A stretch of 64,000 nucleotides of DNA from Campylorhamphus procurvoides (GCA_013396655.1 WBMV01005995.1:178814-242813), one strand, 5' to 3'; shown: positions 13,353 to 25,932, counted from the first letter of the stretch. Program-made: numbers and translations. The notes: generated from the letters alone by a model not told the origin.

Positions 13353-14551
13353 CCACATAAAAAAAATCAAGGAAAAAGTTATCTATGGGAGGATAACCAG
13401 AAATTACCATAAGTGCATTGTTAAGGAACAGGTGAACTCCCTAACTGTTCTCCAAGCAGTGCTACAGTACAATTTGTTCTAAAGCAGTTACAGGCTGATG
13501 AAAGGAGTTGATTGAACCATTATCAGACTATGTTGTTTAAATTTATGAGCTCTCTTATGGGAAATGAATTTCTGAATTTCCCATTTGATGGCTTGCTGGC
13601 AGTGCTAAAGAGAATCTTTGTTTCTTTATATTGTTCTTGGATTTAATAGAAGGAAGAAATTAGTGGGGCTAAATTACTAAGAAAATAAAAATGCTTATAC
13701 TGTACGTATATACATATACATATACACATGTATGCATATATTTTGCAAGGCAACAGAGGATAATTGTCATGAAAAGTGTTAGATCAGGGGAGGGAAGGAA
13801 GGAGGGAAGGGAAGGGAAGGGAAGGGAAGGGAAGGGAAGGGAGATGCTTGGAGCAGATTGCCATTCAGATAAATATATTTCTGAAGCCTGAAACACCCTT
13901 GCATCTCTCACAAAAATCTTACAATTCTTTTTCTCCCTGTACTTATGTGTGTGAACAGCATTCAAAGAACAATGTTTTCTTTGATCTATCCCTTTAATCC
14001 AAGCCAACCAAAGTAGGCTTAAACTTGACCACTGCTTTTTGAATTTTGGGTTGTGCAAAATCTTTTTTTTTTGTTTGTTTTGTTTTGGTTTTGTTTTTGC
14101 TTCTTGTGCCCAAATATTAGGTTGATTTTACAAGTACAAGAGTCTCAGGCAATTTGTTTTAATACTGTCTAAACAACTAGAGTTCAAATGTGAACCCAAG
14201 ATTGGTTTTCTGCGTTGGAGAACCATTTAGCTCATTTCACAAAGCACAAACTGAGAAGCAGCATAACGACACTGCAAATGATTACAAAATTTAGGTTCAA
14301 TCATGAATTTGAATCTGGATCCCACATATTTCACCTTATGCCTTTATTTTTTTGCCTTAAATCTTGGACAAATAAAAATAGAGAAAGAACAGGACTGTTA
14401 CGCAGCAAATATCAGAAAAGGAGTGCAGCATCTGCTTCAAATAAAAGTAAACAAGAGTATGGCAATGTAGAATCCTGTAACTATTACAAGGTGCTTTACC
14501 ACACAATGTCATCTGAAATGTAAAAGCAAAATGGCAGAATCTGAAAACTTT
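13353..14551. repeat. Direct repeat copy B (likely assembly duplicate)
   Basis: This is the second representation of the locus in 12421-13351. It begins right after the N at 13352, includes the 269-base segment 13577-13845 missing from copy A, and continues into unique right flank. The extra segment holds a TA/CA-rich tract near 13705-13742 and a (GGGAA)n array, both difficult for short-read assembly. The copy is probably the more complete one. Confidence 0.9.
13788..13843. repeat. (GGGAA)n microsatellite
   Basis: A purine-only tract of GGAAGG/GGGAA units, with about nine clean GGGAA repeats on its right side. It lies in the segment that copy A replaces with an N, so it is a plausible cause of the assembly break. 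Confidence 0.97.
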
Positions 14552-15898
14552 TCTTAGAATTTTCAGTTCAGAAATAGGAGTACAGTAACATTCAGTGTAA
14601 AAGAAAGCTTCTTTTTTTCCCCAAGTTATCATTACAGGAAAAACCTAAAACCATAATAAAGAATCAATTTAATTCTATAGGGTCAAAAGTCAGATTCTTC
14701 CCTTTCTCTATTAGTTCAAAGTCCTTTGAGATTTTTTTTTGGCAAGAATTTTATGCCTCTTTTTTATTTTTTTTTCCCATCTCCAAGTCATTCTGTAACA
14801 AAAATGTAACAAAGGGAAATACCTATTTCTTCCTCTTAGGTCATGGGTTCGCATCACAGTGACATAAAAAACAAAGTAACTTTTGTGTGTCTGCTTATCT
14901 CTAACAGATAAGTCCATTTAACCCTCAAAAATGAGATATTACAGAAACTACCACTCTGCAGTACCATCCCCTTACACTCTTTTTAGACTGTGCTGCAAAC
15001 TTTGCAGTCATTAGTGGAATCTTGTGCAAAACTATTTTCTTCACTGGATAAGAAGAAATAAAAACATCTAAGAAAATACTGTAGTAGAGAACAGTATAGC
15101 AAGAATACTGCTGTATATAACCTCATGACTTTCTGTGTCCAAGGTATTGAAATTAAGTAAAATATATAAAAAACATGCACACTATAAGTATAAAAACAGT
15201 ATTATTTGATGTCGTATGTTAGTTATATGTCAGGATTTTGTTAATATAGAGTCATTTGACATTTTCTTTCTTGTAGTTCATTAGCAACAATATCTAGATG
15301 TCATCTTCATATAAATATATAGAGTTCAAGTAAAACTGAAAGAAAATTTTGTTCTTTCTTTCTAACAGCTTAAGCAGAACAACCCTTCTTTCTCTCTTTT
15401 TATTTTTATTTTATATTTTTAATTACGAGGTGTGACTTAGACAAAAGAAAAATTTTACTCCTGTGCAGATCTAGATGCTGATCCAGCCTATGAAAAAATC
15501 ATGGACTCTAATGTACTTTTATTAACTAGTCCATTCTTTTCTTGTCTTTCAACCACTGGGACTCAAATAAAAGTTTTATCCAAATTGTTTCTCAGTCTCA
15601 TTTCTCTCTTCTTTGGTGATCAACTGGCTTATGATACCACAGTCTTATTTAAATTATACAGACTGTTCTCACTAGGTGCTTAGATTAGAATTTTAGTCCT
15701 TCTTGGGTGGGGAGTGAATAATTCAATTCAGCAGCACCATCCTTGTCGAGGACCTTGCTAAGTGTCTAGGTAGCATCCCAGACCTATTGGGATTGGAGTT
15801 GAGTAAGTCCACACATGTCAATCAAAAATGCCAGTGGGAGATGTCTGAGCATATTCACACATGCTCAGAGCTTGTGTTCTGAAATGACTCTGACTTGG
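14552..15898. other. Unique DNA, no gene recognised
   Basis: AT-rich sequence with no recognised gene or repeat. The last ~180 bases (about 15715-15898) are more GC-balanced and could be part of an older repeat, but nothing specific is identifiable. Confidence 0.65.
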
Positions 15899-16659
15899 TG
15901 TCCTAGTTGCAGCAGCTGGGACCAGGTTATCACTGTGTATATCTGTGTATTCTACACCCTATATATCGTTTCTGATGAACTGTTAATAGTGGATCATTTG
16001 CAGCAGCTGCCCAGGGCACACCTGAACCCTCAAGCTACAAGCTGAGTGTTAAAGAACCCTGTGAGGCATAGGAATGTTTCTGTCTTCACACCAGTGACTC
16101 AGCTGTGATAATTCCCCTTTGGGAAGGTATCAGCACCTCCTCACCCGGTCTGAGGGGTCATGTCTCATGAGGGGTCATTAGAGACTGACACAATAGGCAA
16201 GTGCAGTGACCTAGACCATTGAAGACTCCAAAAATATCCCATGACTCAGAGAGTTTAATCACCTATTGTGAAACTCCCTGCCCTGGGTATTCCCTCCTGA
16301 ACCCAAGCATATATAATCTTGGGGTTTTTGGAGTCCAAGGAAGGAGGGCAACAAGAACCCCAGGTGGACTGTAGCTGCCACTCTCAACAGACTGCAACCA
16401 TAATAGTGACCAATAGGTTTCCTTCCCTTTTACTTTGTACTCAGGGAGACCACATGGCACTCAGCACAGGCGGTAACGAACACCATTCTGTTCGTGCCAC
16501 AGGGTACTGGGTTATACCTTTGTTTTTTGTGGGTTAAAACCAATATTTTCTCCTTATCATTGTATTTATTACAATCTTTTTATTAAATTGTAACTCTGAC
16601 TTAAGATGTCTTTTGAGTTGGATTAATTTCTCCTGCTAGTTTACCTTTAAACCAGCACA
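15899..16659 (+). mobile_element. Solo LTR, TGTCCTAGTT family (ERVL-like), older copy
   Basis: It begins TGTCCTAGTT and ends TTTAAACCAGCACA, so it has the canonical TG...CA termini. A TATA-like element sits at 16310-16316 and an ATTAAA polyadenylation signal at 16582-16587, which sets the plus orientation. It is homologous along its length to 20551-21174 but about 137 bp longer and visibly diverged. The flanking pentamers (15894-15898 and 16660-16664) match at only three of five bases, so the target-site duplication has decayed or the ends are slightly off. No internal retroviral sequence is attached. Confidence 0.85.
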
Positions 16660-19379
16660 TCTGGGGAAAGGCCACCCCTTCAAATAAGGTTTTGGGTTTG
16701 TTTCTTTTTTGGTTTTGGGCTTTTTTTTTTCAAATATAAGAAATGCATTTGTATTAAGAAGGCAAAAAGAGTCAGGAAAGAATGACAATGCAGGGATATA
16801 TCTATTAGGTCAATATCCTCTTAAATCTCTGCCAAAACCCATTGTTCTGCCTGATTTATACCAGGCACTTTTTTATGGGTCTCTTATATTAGAATTACAT
16901 GCCCTAACTGTTAAAAAGAACTACACTCTTAGGGAATTATTTTTTAACATTAATTGCAAGTATATAAATGAGTAGAAAGTATTAATAATTGTCATAAATT
17001 CAATTAATACAGTAAAAATCTTTGGCCATCTAATAAAAAAATAAGAAATTACAGACAAAAAGTAGCAGCAATATTGGTTCAAAATTAATATTTTTCTATG
17101 TATATATGTAATATATACATATTTAGACTTCGAATCTCTCTGTGCCTAATGCATGTCTATATAACTGGATATATTAAAAGCTTAGATATAACTCAGAGAT
17201 CTAAGTGGCTGTGATCTTTTTCACAGGAAACATCTATAATTTTAACTAAAACACCTAACTTATGGAGGACAGAGTGCAAGTGATTCATCCAGCTAAATGT
17301 GATTGTAGTATTCTTAAACAATCCAGGATAGAAATACAATTTGAAATGTCTTAAGCAATAAAATTAGTTTTAGAAGTGTATGGTGATTAAAAGAAATCAG
17401 AATGACAACTTTAGGTACAGAATATAATAGTTAACAAGAAAGACATAAATTGAGGGTTCAAAATTGATTTTATAGCCTTGGAGCAAAATTTTCATGCTCT
17501 TATTGCATAGCTATTTATGAGAGAATGAAACGCATATTAGGAAATAATGAATGAAAAAGAAAGTTTCAATCCATTAAAGTTTCTTAACACCATTTGAACT
17601 TGAACAAATTGAAAATATGTTAGGTGAGATGTTTGGAAATTTTCTTTTTGTAATTTGTCCATAGGAATTCACAGTACTAGAGAACTTTTTTGGCATCTTT
17701 ATCAGACTTAATGGAGGAAAAAAATTCTGTATCACATACACATAAAACACTTAATCAACATTTCCTTTTTATTTCATGGTAGGAAGGAGATGAAAGAGGA
17801 CAAGTGAATAAAAGAAGATGAAAGAAACAGAATTATTTTACTGTAATGCAGAAAAATTACTTCATTTGAAGAACTCAGTATTTTTCCTGACAGCATTCCA
17901 TCTCCTTTCATATTTTATTCTGAGTACAGGTGCTGAAATAGCAAATACTGTTAAGACATGGTGCCCCTCCATCAGGTTTACTTCTGGAATTTTTATTCTC
18001 AAAAATCTTGGATGATTATTTAAAACAGGAGTAATAGTTTTTCAAAGGCAAATGACTGGGAGGATCAGCCTGTTTTTTTTTTTTTCTTTCTGGACTTTGC
18101 TGAGCCTGAATAAGCTTTTTTTTTTTTTTCCCTCTCCCAGTGTAAGAGTAAGTCCTTCAGCCTCAGACTGTTGAACTATACAGTTCCGTCTCTTTTGATA
18201 CACAGAGTTTTCTGGAATAAGTGGAGTATCCATGAGGGAAGGAAAAACAATGTACAACCTCATGACGAACTGCCATGCACACTGCCTATCTCTAAGATCC
18301 TTAACATGTCCAGGAGATTCTAGCTCTGTACATCATCATTATTTATGAATAGGGAGGTGTATGTCATCTATTGCAGAGCTTTACAGGATCATTAAGACAT
18401 TTTATTTGTGGTCAGGAAGACATGAATACCTTTTCTGTATCTTCAAACAAACATAAAAGCCAAATATATATTTTCCCTGAATGACTGAGAGCAAGAATTT
18501 GATTAAGATAACCTAATGACTTTTAGCTAATTGTGATATGCACTATCTGGGGACTTGCTGATATTTCAGTAGTCTGAAAAAATGTTCTCAGACTGTAAGA
18601 GTGCTTCCGTAGTTCATATTATTGATTCCTTTCAGAGGATGATTTTAGTCAAGATAGTGTTATACTTTACCATAGAATATTTTATTCAGAGAATAAAACT
18701 GTTAGATTGTATTTCAGCTGAATTTGTACATTTGTATGTGGACCATGTGCACAGATGCTATAAAAAATGAGGCTTGTTTTTGTGGTTTTAAAAAGACAAA
18801 ATGCAGACATCTGTAGACAACACCCAGAAGTACAGATAGAGAGATCATCAAGGTTTTTATATACCTTCATTTTCCCTCCAGTTCCTCTTCCTATCAGCCA
18901 TATGGCTATACTGTTATCAATCCTGGCACACTCACTCAAGTTCTTGAAGTTTTCAAGTGATCTCCTATCTTTTCCATCAGCCATTTCAAATGGAAAGAAC
19001 ACTATGTTTAACAAGTCTTTTTCCCCATCTAACTAATCTCTCTTAAAAAGAGTTTGAGAGCATTACTACTTCTATACAACGTGAATGATGAGATATTACT
19101 TTCTTTCCACAACTTTCTTGTAATTGAGGACATTGTGACACTGTGATGTTCCTATCACACAAACACACACATATGTGTAACATGCCCCATCTTCTCATGT
19201 CAATGTTTCCTCATGGATCATATTTTATACAGGATTGATCATTCTTATCGTTAGAAAACTTGACTCAGGGATTAAAAAGTAAATATTGGTCTTAGTGTTT
19301 ATAAATATTTAATGAAACACTGAAATATGTTAACAGTAGTATTGAAAATATTGATATTTCCCATGTACAGAGTGCAAGT
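16660..19379. other. Unique AT-rich DNA, no gene recognised
   Basis: It holds a T/G-rich tract at about 16691-16731, T runs near 18070 and 18117, and short chance frames. No gene, RNA or named repeat is visible. Frames overlapping on both strands at 18682-19036 have no family motif. Confidence 0.65.
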
Positions 19380-19738
19380 GGGGGTTGCTATAGAGACTGT
19401 CTGTGAGGAGTCCTGATGGCTACTCCTTGCTGGGCACAGGGCACAGCTAAGCTCCTCAGCCAAGGCAGTATTACCTCCAGGAAAGTCTGTGCAAGAAAAA
19501 GTAAAAAAAAAAAAAAAATCTTAGGAAAAATTCTGTGAGAAGAGTAAGAAAAATGTGAGAGAATCAGCCTTACCAATGCCAGGGCCAGAGAAGACAGAGA
19601 AGTGCTCCAGATACCCATGATGAAGACCCTGGTGAGACAGGTTGTCTCCCTGCAGCCCATGGAAGTCCATGGTGGACCAGATATCTACTTACAGCTCCTG
19701 GAGGATTCCATGCTGGAGCAGGTGAATGTAACCTGAAG

Positions 19739-20320
19739 TAACAGCTGTGGTGGGGAGCTCTGCTCCTCTGCTGTCCCACGGCCTCCCGGGGTCTGGAGGG
19801 GATTGCAAAATCCCCACATGATCAGGCGTAAAGAGATGTAGCAACCCAAAATTGAGTGGTCATAGAAAAGCCCTTAATTACCGGTGTCCAGGGTATTTAA
19901 GCCCTTCGGGCGGGGTCTGGGAGGTAGGATGTGATTGGGTAAGGGCTCGGGGGAGTGATGTGGTTTGGGGGGCACAGGGGCCAATAAGGGAGCAGGAGGA
20001 CCAAAACCCAGTGGGAACCCAGGGATAGGGATTGACAGGTGATACATCCAATAAGGTCTGGAGGGGGGCAGGGCTGGATTCCCAGGAAAAAGGAACAGTC
20101 TATTTTCACATGTGTGCAGGGGCTTCTAGGGGTTACAATCTAAACAGGGGAAAACCCCTACATAAAAGACACACGTAATGCTGAACTACAAAGTCTCTGG
20201 TCCTTTAGAAGTTGTCACAGCACTGGTCCTGTCTCCTGGGGCTTCTTCCTCCACGATGCACAGTCTGGATGTTTCTCTGTCTCAGCTCCGCATATACTGT
20301 GGCAGAAGTCTTTCCCAACA
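19739..20320 (-). mobile_element. Nested ERVK-like solo LTR (minus)
   Basis: The insertion is bounded by an exact 6-bp direct repeat CTGAAG at 19733-19738 and 20321-20326. Removing it rejoins the outer repeat so that 'gaatgtaacctgaag' continues into 'gaagctgcagccca', as expected for the intact outer element. A 6-bp duplication is typical of ERVK-type integration. On the minus strand it begins TGTTGGG; the other end reads ...GCTGTTA, so its terminal CA appears lost. A TATA-like 'cttaaata' on the minus strand (near 19900) supports the minus orientation. CCAAT-like motifs (attgg/ccaat) are scattered through it. Confidence 0.78.
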
Positions 20321-20550
20321 CTGAAGGAAGCTGCAGCCCACAGCGAGTCCATGCAGAAGCAGGAACTACAGCTCATGTGGGACCCAAGGTAGACCAGTCC
20401 GTTCCTGAGGGACACTATCCTTTGGAGAGGACCTGTGCTGGAGCAGTTCTTAAAAAGCTGCAGCATATGGAGAGGACACTTGCCACAGCAGTTCATGAAG
20501 GACTGTATCCCACTGGAGGGACTCAGTGCTGAAGCAGTGCTCAACTGCAG

Positions 20551-21174
20551 TGTCCTAGTTCAGCAGGAGGGACCAGTTATCACTGTGTGGGGGTGATTAA
20601 AGCTGTGTATTCTACACCCTCTATTCATTCCCCAAGAACAATGGACCATTTGCAGTTTCTGCCCAGGAAGCTGTTAGCACCTCCACACCCAGCCTGAGGG
20701 GGCGTGGGTGCTAATGGGCCATCACTGGTTCAACAATACCCCATGACTCATAGAGCTAATCACCCATCGTGTGAGTCCCCGCCCTGGGGGAGGGACTGGG
20801 TGCTCCCTGAGGGTATATAAACGGGGCTCAGAAGGCCTTGCGTGCCTCATTGGATCCAGAGGAGCAGCAGGACCTCAACAGGAGGAAATGTCCACTCTCG
20901 ACTGGACTACGGCCATCATCTGCACCAACAGGTTCACTTCTTCTTGCTTAGGACTTGGGGGAACCACGTGGGTCTCAGCACCAGGGCTAACAAACCCCTC
21001 TGGGCTTGCGCCCTGGGACACTGGGTTATACTATTGGGTTTCGGTGAGTTGAAAGCAGTTTTCTCTTGTGTCAGTGTATTTATGGTAATATCTTTCATTA
21101 AATTGTAACTCTGACTTAAAATCTCTCTTGTGGTGGGTCTGTTTCTCCTGCTGGTTTACCTCTAAACCAGCACA
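20551..21174 (+). mobile_element. Nested solo LTR, TGTCCTAGTT family, younger copy
   Basis: A 624-bp LTR starting TGTCCTAGTT and ending ACCAGCACA. It is bounded by an exact 5-bp target-site duplication TGCAG (20546-20550 and 21175-21179), consistent with ERVL-type integration. TATATAA is at 20814-20820 and ATTAAA at 21097-21102. It interrupts the outer LTR, so it is younger than that element. It is the same family as 15899-16659 but with a perfect duplication and a clearer promoter. No gag, pol or env sequence is attached, which makes it a solo LTR formed by recombination. Confidence 0.93.
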
Positions 21175-21572
21175 TGCAGGGAAACAGTGTGAGGAGGAAT
21201 GAGCAGCAGAGACAGACTCTTATGGACTGACCAGAAACTTGATTCTGCATCCCCCTGTGTCACTCAGCAAGTATGGAGAGGAGGTAGAATAGCTGAGAAG
21301 GAGTGAAGTTGAACCTGGGAAGAAAAAACACAGTGAGTTTTATTTTGGTTTTGTTTCTCACCATCATGCTCTATTTTTAATTGGCAATAAAATAAATGAA
21401 TATTCCCCAATCCAAGTGTATTTTGGCTATGATGGTAATTGGTGAGTGATCTCCCTGTTCTTATATCAACTCATGATTTTTCCATCTTATTTTTTCCTTT
21501 GCCTGCTGAGGATGGGGAGTAAGAAGGCAGTGTGGTGGGAACCTGTCAGCCATCTAAGGTTAACCAACCACA

Positions 21573-24361
21573 ACCTGTGTAAACAAACAAAAATAATATT
21601 TTTTTTTAAAAAATAGCCAAATGAATGTTTATTTCATTACTCCCACTTTCATCTTATTGAAACCATTATGTGGCAGTGTCATCAAATCTGGTTGACATGA
21701 TTATTTGAAATTTTCAGAGCTAGTGTATATGATTTATTCCTATTTGGCAAACTGAGGAAATAAATTTTAAAGATTATTCACAGTTTTAAAATCAAGTATT
21801 ATAATGTGGAGAAAAAGTAGAATTTCTGTTTTAATGTCAGAGTACTCATTATAGTCCATTATAACAGTGGATAGATGTCCCAAAGATAAAGCAGTAACAT
21901 CTTTTATGTTGTTTGTCATGCCTTAATTATGTTTTATTCTTCTCCATCTAAAATAGGTTGCTTGAATTGACAGTAGGTGTCAACAAATTAGTTAATGCTT
22001 GTTCTCCTTTAAACCTTTTGTAGTTTTCCAAAAAAAAGTACGAGTGAGTAGGAAGAGTCATCGGTTAGTAGTATTTTTCAATATGAAAATTATGTTCTTA
22101 AGCCTGACTTTAACAGTAGTTTCAGACTATTCTTCAAGCCTTATTCTTTAACAAGCTGTTCCTTTGTGGAAACTTACAATTCAGTAACAACAATAGAAGA
22201 GGTGATGCAAGCCTCTTACACTTTGTTTTCTCAATGTCTTGTTCTCTCATTATCTCCAATTAAGATCCATATACCTATGTTTCAAAGCCTTCAGGGTTTG
22301 TCTTACATGATTTTCCTTAGTTTTGAAGAAAACAGAAGTTGGTAAAGTTTATTGCTTCAAAATAATTAAGATTTTTTTAAAATACAGTCATATTCTTTTT
22401 CCCTTGGAACTCATTTTCTTCTTTGCAACCCCAGTACTCTATTTATGTTTCAGTATTTTTTTTCTCCAGTCTTCCAATTTTCTCTATCTGAAAAATAACT
22501 TTGAAGTCTATACAAGTCATAGACAATTACAGAAGAGTGCATGTATAGTTTGATCATTGTAAATATTTATGTGTGTATTTCTGATATATTTGCAATTACA
22601 AAAACTTTTAAGCAAACAAGCACATACTGGACAGTACAGATGCTTTGAATGCTGTTTCAGCAGAAATATTTCTTATAAAATTAAGGTAGATCAGCATTTG
22701 ATCATACCATGGATACTCAGTTTTCAGGTTGTCACATCATCTCATATTAGCCAATATTATGAGGAAAAATGCCCTTCCATGTTCTCCTCCTATTATGCCA
22801 TTTGGCTTTTTCTCAGATACATTGCCCAACATAAAAATTGAGCTCCAGCTTTTGAAGTATGATGTATTTGCTTCTTTGAAAATAGTTATGAAAAAAATTA
22901 TTTTGGACAGTGACTACTACAGGACTATAAAATAAAATTTTATATTTGTCATTGCTGTTTGCATATTCTAGTATTATGATTAATTTCCAATGTTTGGTGT
23001 AATGAAATGTAATGATTTGCTGTGCTATTACCTCCCACAAATCAATAACAGATGATCCAGAATTAATGCACTCTATAGTCTAGTTGAAGACTTAAAACAA
23101 GAAATAAGCCTTGAGCACTTTGGGACATAATCCAAATGCTTGGACTTTAAATGTGAAATAATTATGCTGTGAAAGCTATTTTTCTCATAATTGAGATAAA
23201 CCCATAACTACACTTCAGCCTTATTATAAAACTATGCTCTAGAGGGCTAAAAATGGACGTGGTTAAATAACATTGTGCAATGTGGATTAAGAAAAAAAAT
23301 TGAGAATTGTCATTCAGCATAGGAAATTGAATAAATGTTAAGTAAATGCCTCAATTTCAAATTAGGTGATCATCTTGTAAGGGTCTCTGAGAATTCACCA
23401 GTGAATCCTCATTAATAGGAGGAAGGTGGAAGTGAAATTCATTAGCAAGCAGTCTCCGTCAGAGTTCATGGTATAGAGGTAGGTCACAGCCCAACAGTGC
23501 AGTGTGAGAAGAAACTGAAGCATACTTTTGAGGCCCTCATAAATAGATTGCAAGTAAACAAGGTGGAAGAAAATTGATTGACTGTGAGTGAATTTAGCAA
23601 AAATGGTATGGAAAAGGCAGACAAACTTTTTCATCAACATATGCCCACTGATGGTGAAAACATGGGAATATAAACTTTAGAATAGGTTAAGGCTGAATAT
23701 CACCATTTACATTGAATCTTTTACTGTCTACATATTGTGTGGAAGTTAAAACTCAGTGCACTTAAGGATTTCAGTCTCCAAATGTGTATTGCACATTAAT
23801 ATTTTGTTTGATTTTTCACATGATCATGATATAACCATAATTGACGAAGACTAACTACAAAGGCGAGTGTTTGCAAAGAATATCCTCCTAACAGTTAGTT
23901 CAGAACTATTATAATGGAATTCTATAAATATTTGGGGAAGGGAGAAGAGAAAGAAAACACAATGGTCTGACAAATCACAGCTATGTGATTCTTGCAAATA
24001 ACTTACCACTCAAGAATTTGAATGTTCGTAGTGTTGCACTCAAACTATTTGGATATTTATAGTAATGGTTGTGTGAGTCACATGCTTATTTTTATGCTTT
24101 CAGTTTCAATAACAACTATTTTAAACATGAAAATAATACCTACCTAATGACAGAAAATACTGCATAGATTATTAACTTTCAAGTAAACATGGAAAAAAAA
24201 AAGTCAAGAAAGTCAATGCACAACAAATAACATTTTTAGCAGAAGCTGTTTATTTAGAAATGGTCCATTTGTTGTTTCATTTTCCTAGCTCTATAAAATA
24301 GTATTTCACTGTCCGTGGTCTATGTAGGAGCCTAGTTTTTAAAAAAAAAAACACGGACAGT
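21573..24361. other. Unique AT-rich DNA, no gene recognised
   Basis: No gene, RNA gene or named transposon is visible. Frames of 68-90 codons at 22323-23040 and 23395-23640 carry no motif. A 10-bp inverted repeat (24308-24317 with 24352-24361) lies against the left end of the following CR1 copy. Confidence 0.65.
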
Positions 24362-25050
24362 ACAGAATCATAGAAATAATTAATTTAGAAGTGATCTTGA
24401 AGGATTAACCACCTCAGAAGAAAACCAAAGCCAAATAGATCAAGTTCCTCAGGAGTTTTTCAGACTCTTTTAACTATCTCTGAAGGTGTAGGTGTTGCCA
24501 CCTTTCTGAGTCCCTGCTCCACTCTCAGATTTCACCAGCCTCCTGAATATAACTGGGTTTTCTCTCCCTCTCCATGTTCAATATGTGTTCCAGCCCCAAT
24601 TGTCACAGTGGTCCTCCAGTTTAGGTTGGCGGTGTCTTTTCTTGTATTGTGATCTCTAAAGTGCGAAAGAATACCACTCTGTCTGACATTCAGCTTGTTG
24701 TTTAGAACTTTCAAATCTGGCGAAGGTTTTTGTGAGTCTTGTAGAGCTGCTATGCCTACTGCCAGGGTCCAGCCTACATGTGTGGTTATTTCAAACCAGA
24801 TGCAGAAGTTTTCCTCAGTCTTTGTTGAACTTCAGGAGGTGGTTTCTATTGGCCTGTTTCAGCAGGGCTCTGCAGCAGTCCTATTCCTGCCCTGTTGCTC
24901 TTTCACCCACAGCCCTGGTCCATATGCAATTTGGTATCACCCCTAAAACTTTTAGAAGATGCACTCTGTCTCACCATATGTGTAATTATTAGAGACACTA
25001 AACAATATTGACCCCTGAGGACCACTAATTAAGCTTCATCATTGAGTGGA
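24362..25050 (-). mobile_element. Old, diverged CR1 LINE copy
   Basis: The left end has the CR1 3' tail in reverse complement ('cagaatcatag'). The right part matches the reverse complement of the CR1 block containing 'aacaatattgacccctgagg..ccacta'. The middle is heavily substituted, so this is an older insertion than those at 46-52 kb. Short frames across it are relics without an intact domain. The right boundary is approximate. Confidence 0.7.
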
Positions 25051-25847
25051 GGAAGATTCTGGGAGCTGGGAACTGACAGAATGAATAGTTCTGAAGTTAT
25101 GAACTCCAATTACTTTTAAAAGCATTATTTCTTCAGAAATAAAGTAATATATATAGTGAATTATACATGCCAAGTAAAGTATGATACTGAGGTTTTTTAT
25201 TTGTTTTCTGCCCTATAATGTTATCTTTGGAATTAGTAAATGCAAAAAAAAAAAAATCTTATAGTCTAAAATGTAGGGATTACTCCTGTAGCATGTAACG
25301 CACAAGATGTTCTGCCAGCACAGGACAGTGATATGAGAATGCTAGGGGGGAGTTCAAGTGTTTTCTACTTAATTTTTGGTTTTTATTGATGTCGCCATCC
25401 TTGTTTGGAGTAAGTATATACTGAAATATATTGCAAGTAATTTTCAAGCTGTTTGTGAGTCATGCTTAATAATATTGTGGATCAGAATTTAGAATGCCGT
25501 TTCCCAAACTCCAGCTGATTCAACTGTAATCCTCTGAGAAGTTCTACAAATCACTAAAGCTGAGTCTGTTATTAGAATCAGCTGTGGACACCTAAATATA
25601 TATACACATATATTTTTCCATATATGATAGTGTTCTACTCAGTCATGTCTCTGGACACATTTATTGCTATTTTAAGCACTATTTATAAGTGACATTATAA
25701 TTATAATGAAACAAACATTTCTGAAAAGCTTAGAAAAATACAGATTTTAAATGGAGAACACTGATGCTGTTTGAGGTCTCAAACCAGGAGGTTCCTGTTT
25801 AGGAGATCATAAGACAGGCTTTATGAATACAGTTGTCTTGATATTAG
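25051..25847. other. Unique AT-rich DNA, no gene recognised
   Basis: It holds an A-run near 25245 and a TA/CA tract near 25593-25625. No gene or named repeat is visible. Confidence 0.65.
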
Positions 25848-25932
25848 TGTGGTGGTTTAGTTTTCTTAGTTTTGGTCCGGGCCTTCCTTGGTAGCAAGGT
25901 TGTAACTAAGGAAGTNAACCCAAACCTCCACA
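25848..25932 (+). mobile_element. ERVL-like LTR collapsed by an N gap
   Basis: The left end reads TGTGGTGGTTTAG and the right end CCAAACCTCCACA. The pair is flanked by an exact 5-bp direct repeat ATTAG (25843-25847 and 25933-25937). A single N at 25916 lies between them, so only about 68 bp of the left end and 16 bp of the right end are present. The N therefore hides the body of an LTR, or of a longer provirus. Orientation is inferred from the similarity of the right end to the minus-oriented copy at 59898. Confidence 0.82.

Larger units (their letters stand above)
19380..21572 (+). mobile_element. ERVL-like LTR element carrying two nested LTRs
   Basis: The outer element is recognised from a 'ccatg(c)tggagcagg' type repeated block (for example near 19709 and 20351). 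It also has a 'gaggaggaatgagcag' segment near 21191, AATAAA at 21386-21391, 'ggtaattggtgagtgatc' near 21434, and a terminal 'aaccaaccaca' ending at 21572. This repeat type is abundant in bird genomes and usually classed as ERVL. The element is split into 19380-19738, 20321-20550 and 21175-21572 by two insertions; without them it is about 1 kb. The left boundary is approximate and no target-site duplication was found for it. Confidence 0.75.

Noticed and set aside
13015..14523. Two identical 102-codon frames suggesting a duplicated gene
   Set aside because: They lie in the duplicated assembly segment, have no domain, and are identical simply because the locus is represented twice.
20212..20544. 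Overlapping 106- and 109-codon frames on both strands
   Set aside because: They lie inside LTR sequence (outer ERVL-like repeat plus nested LTR) and read repeated non-coding blocks.
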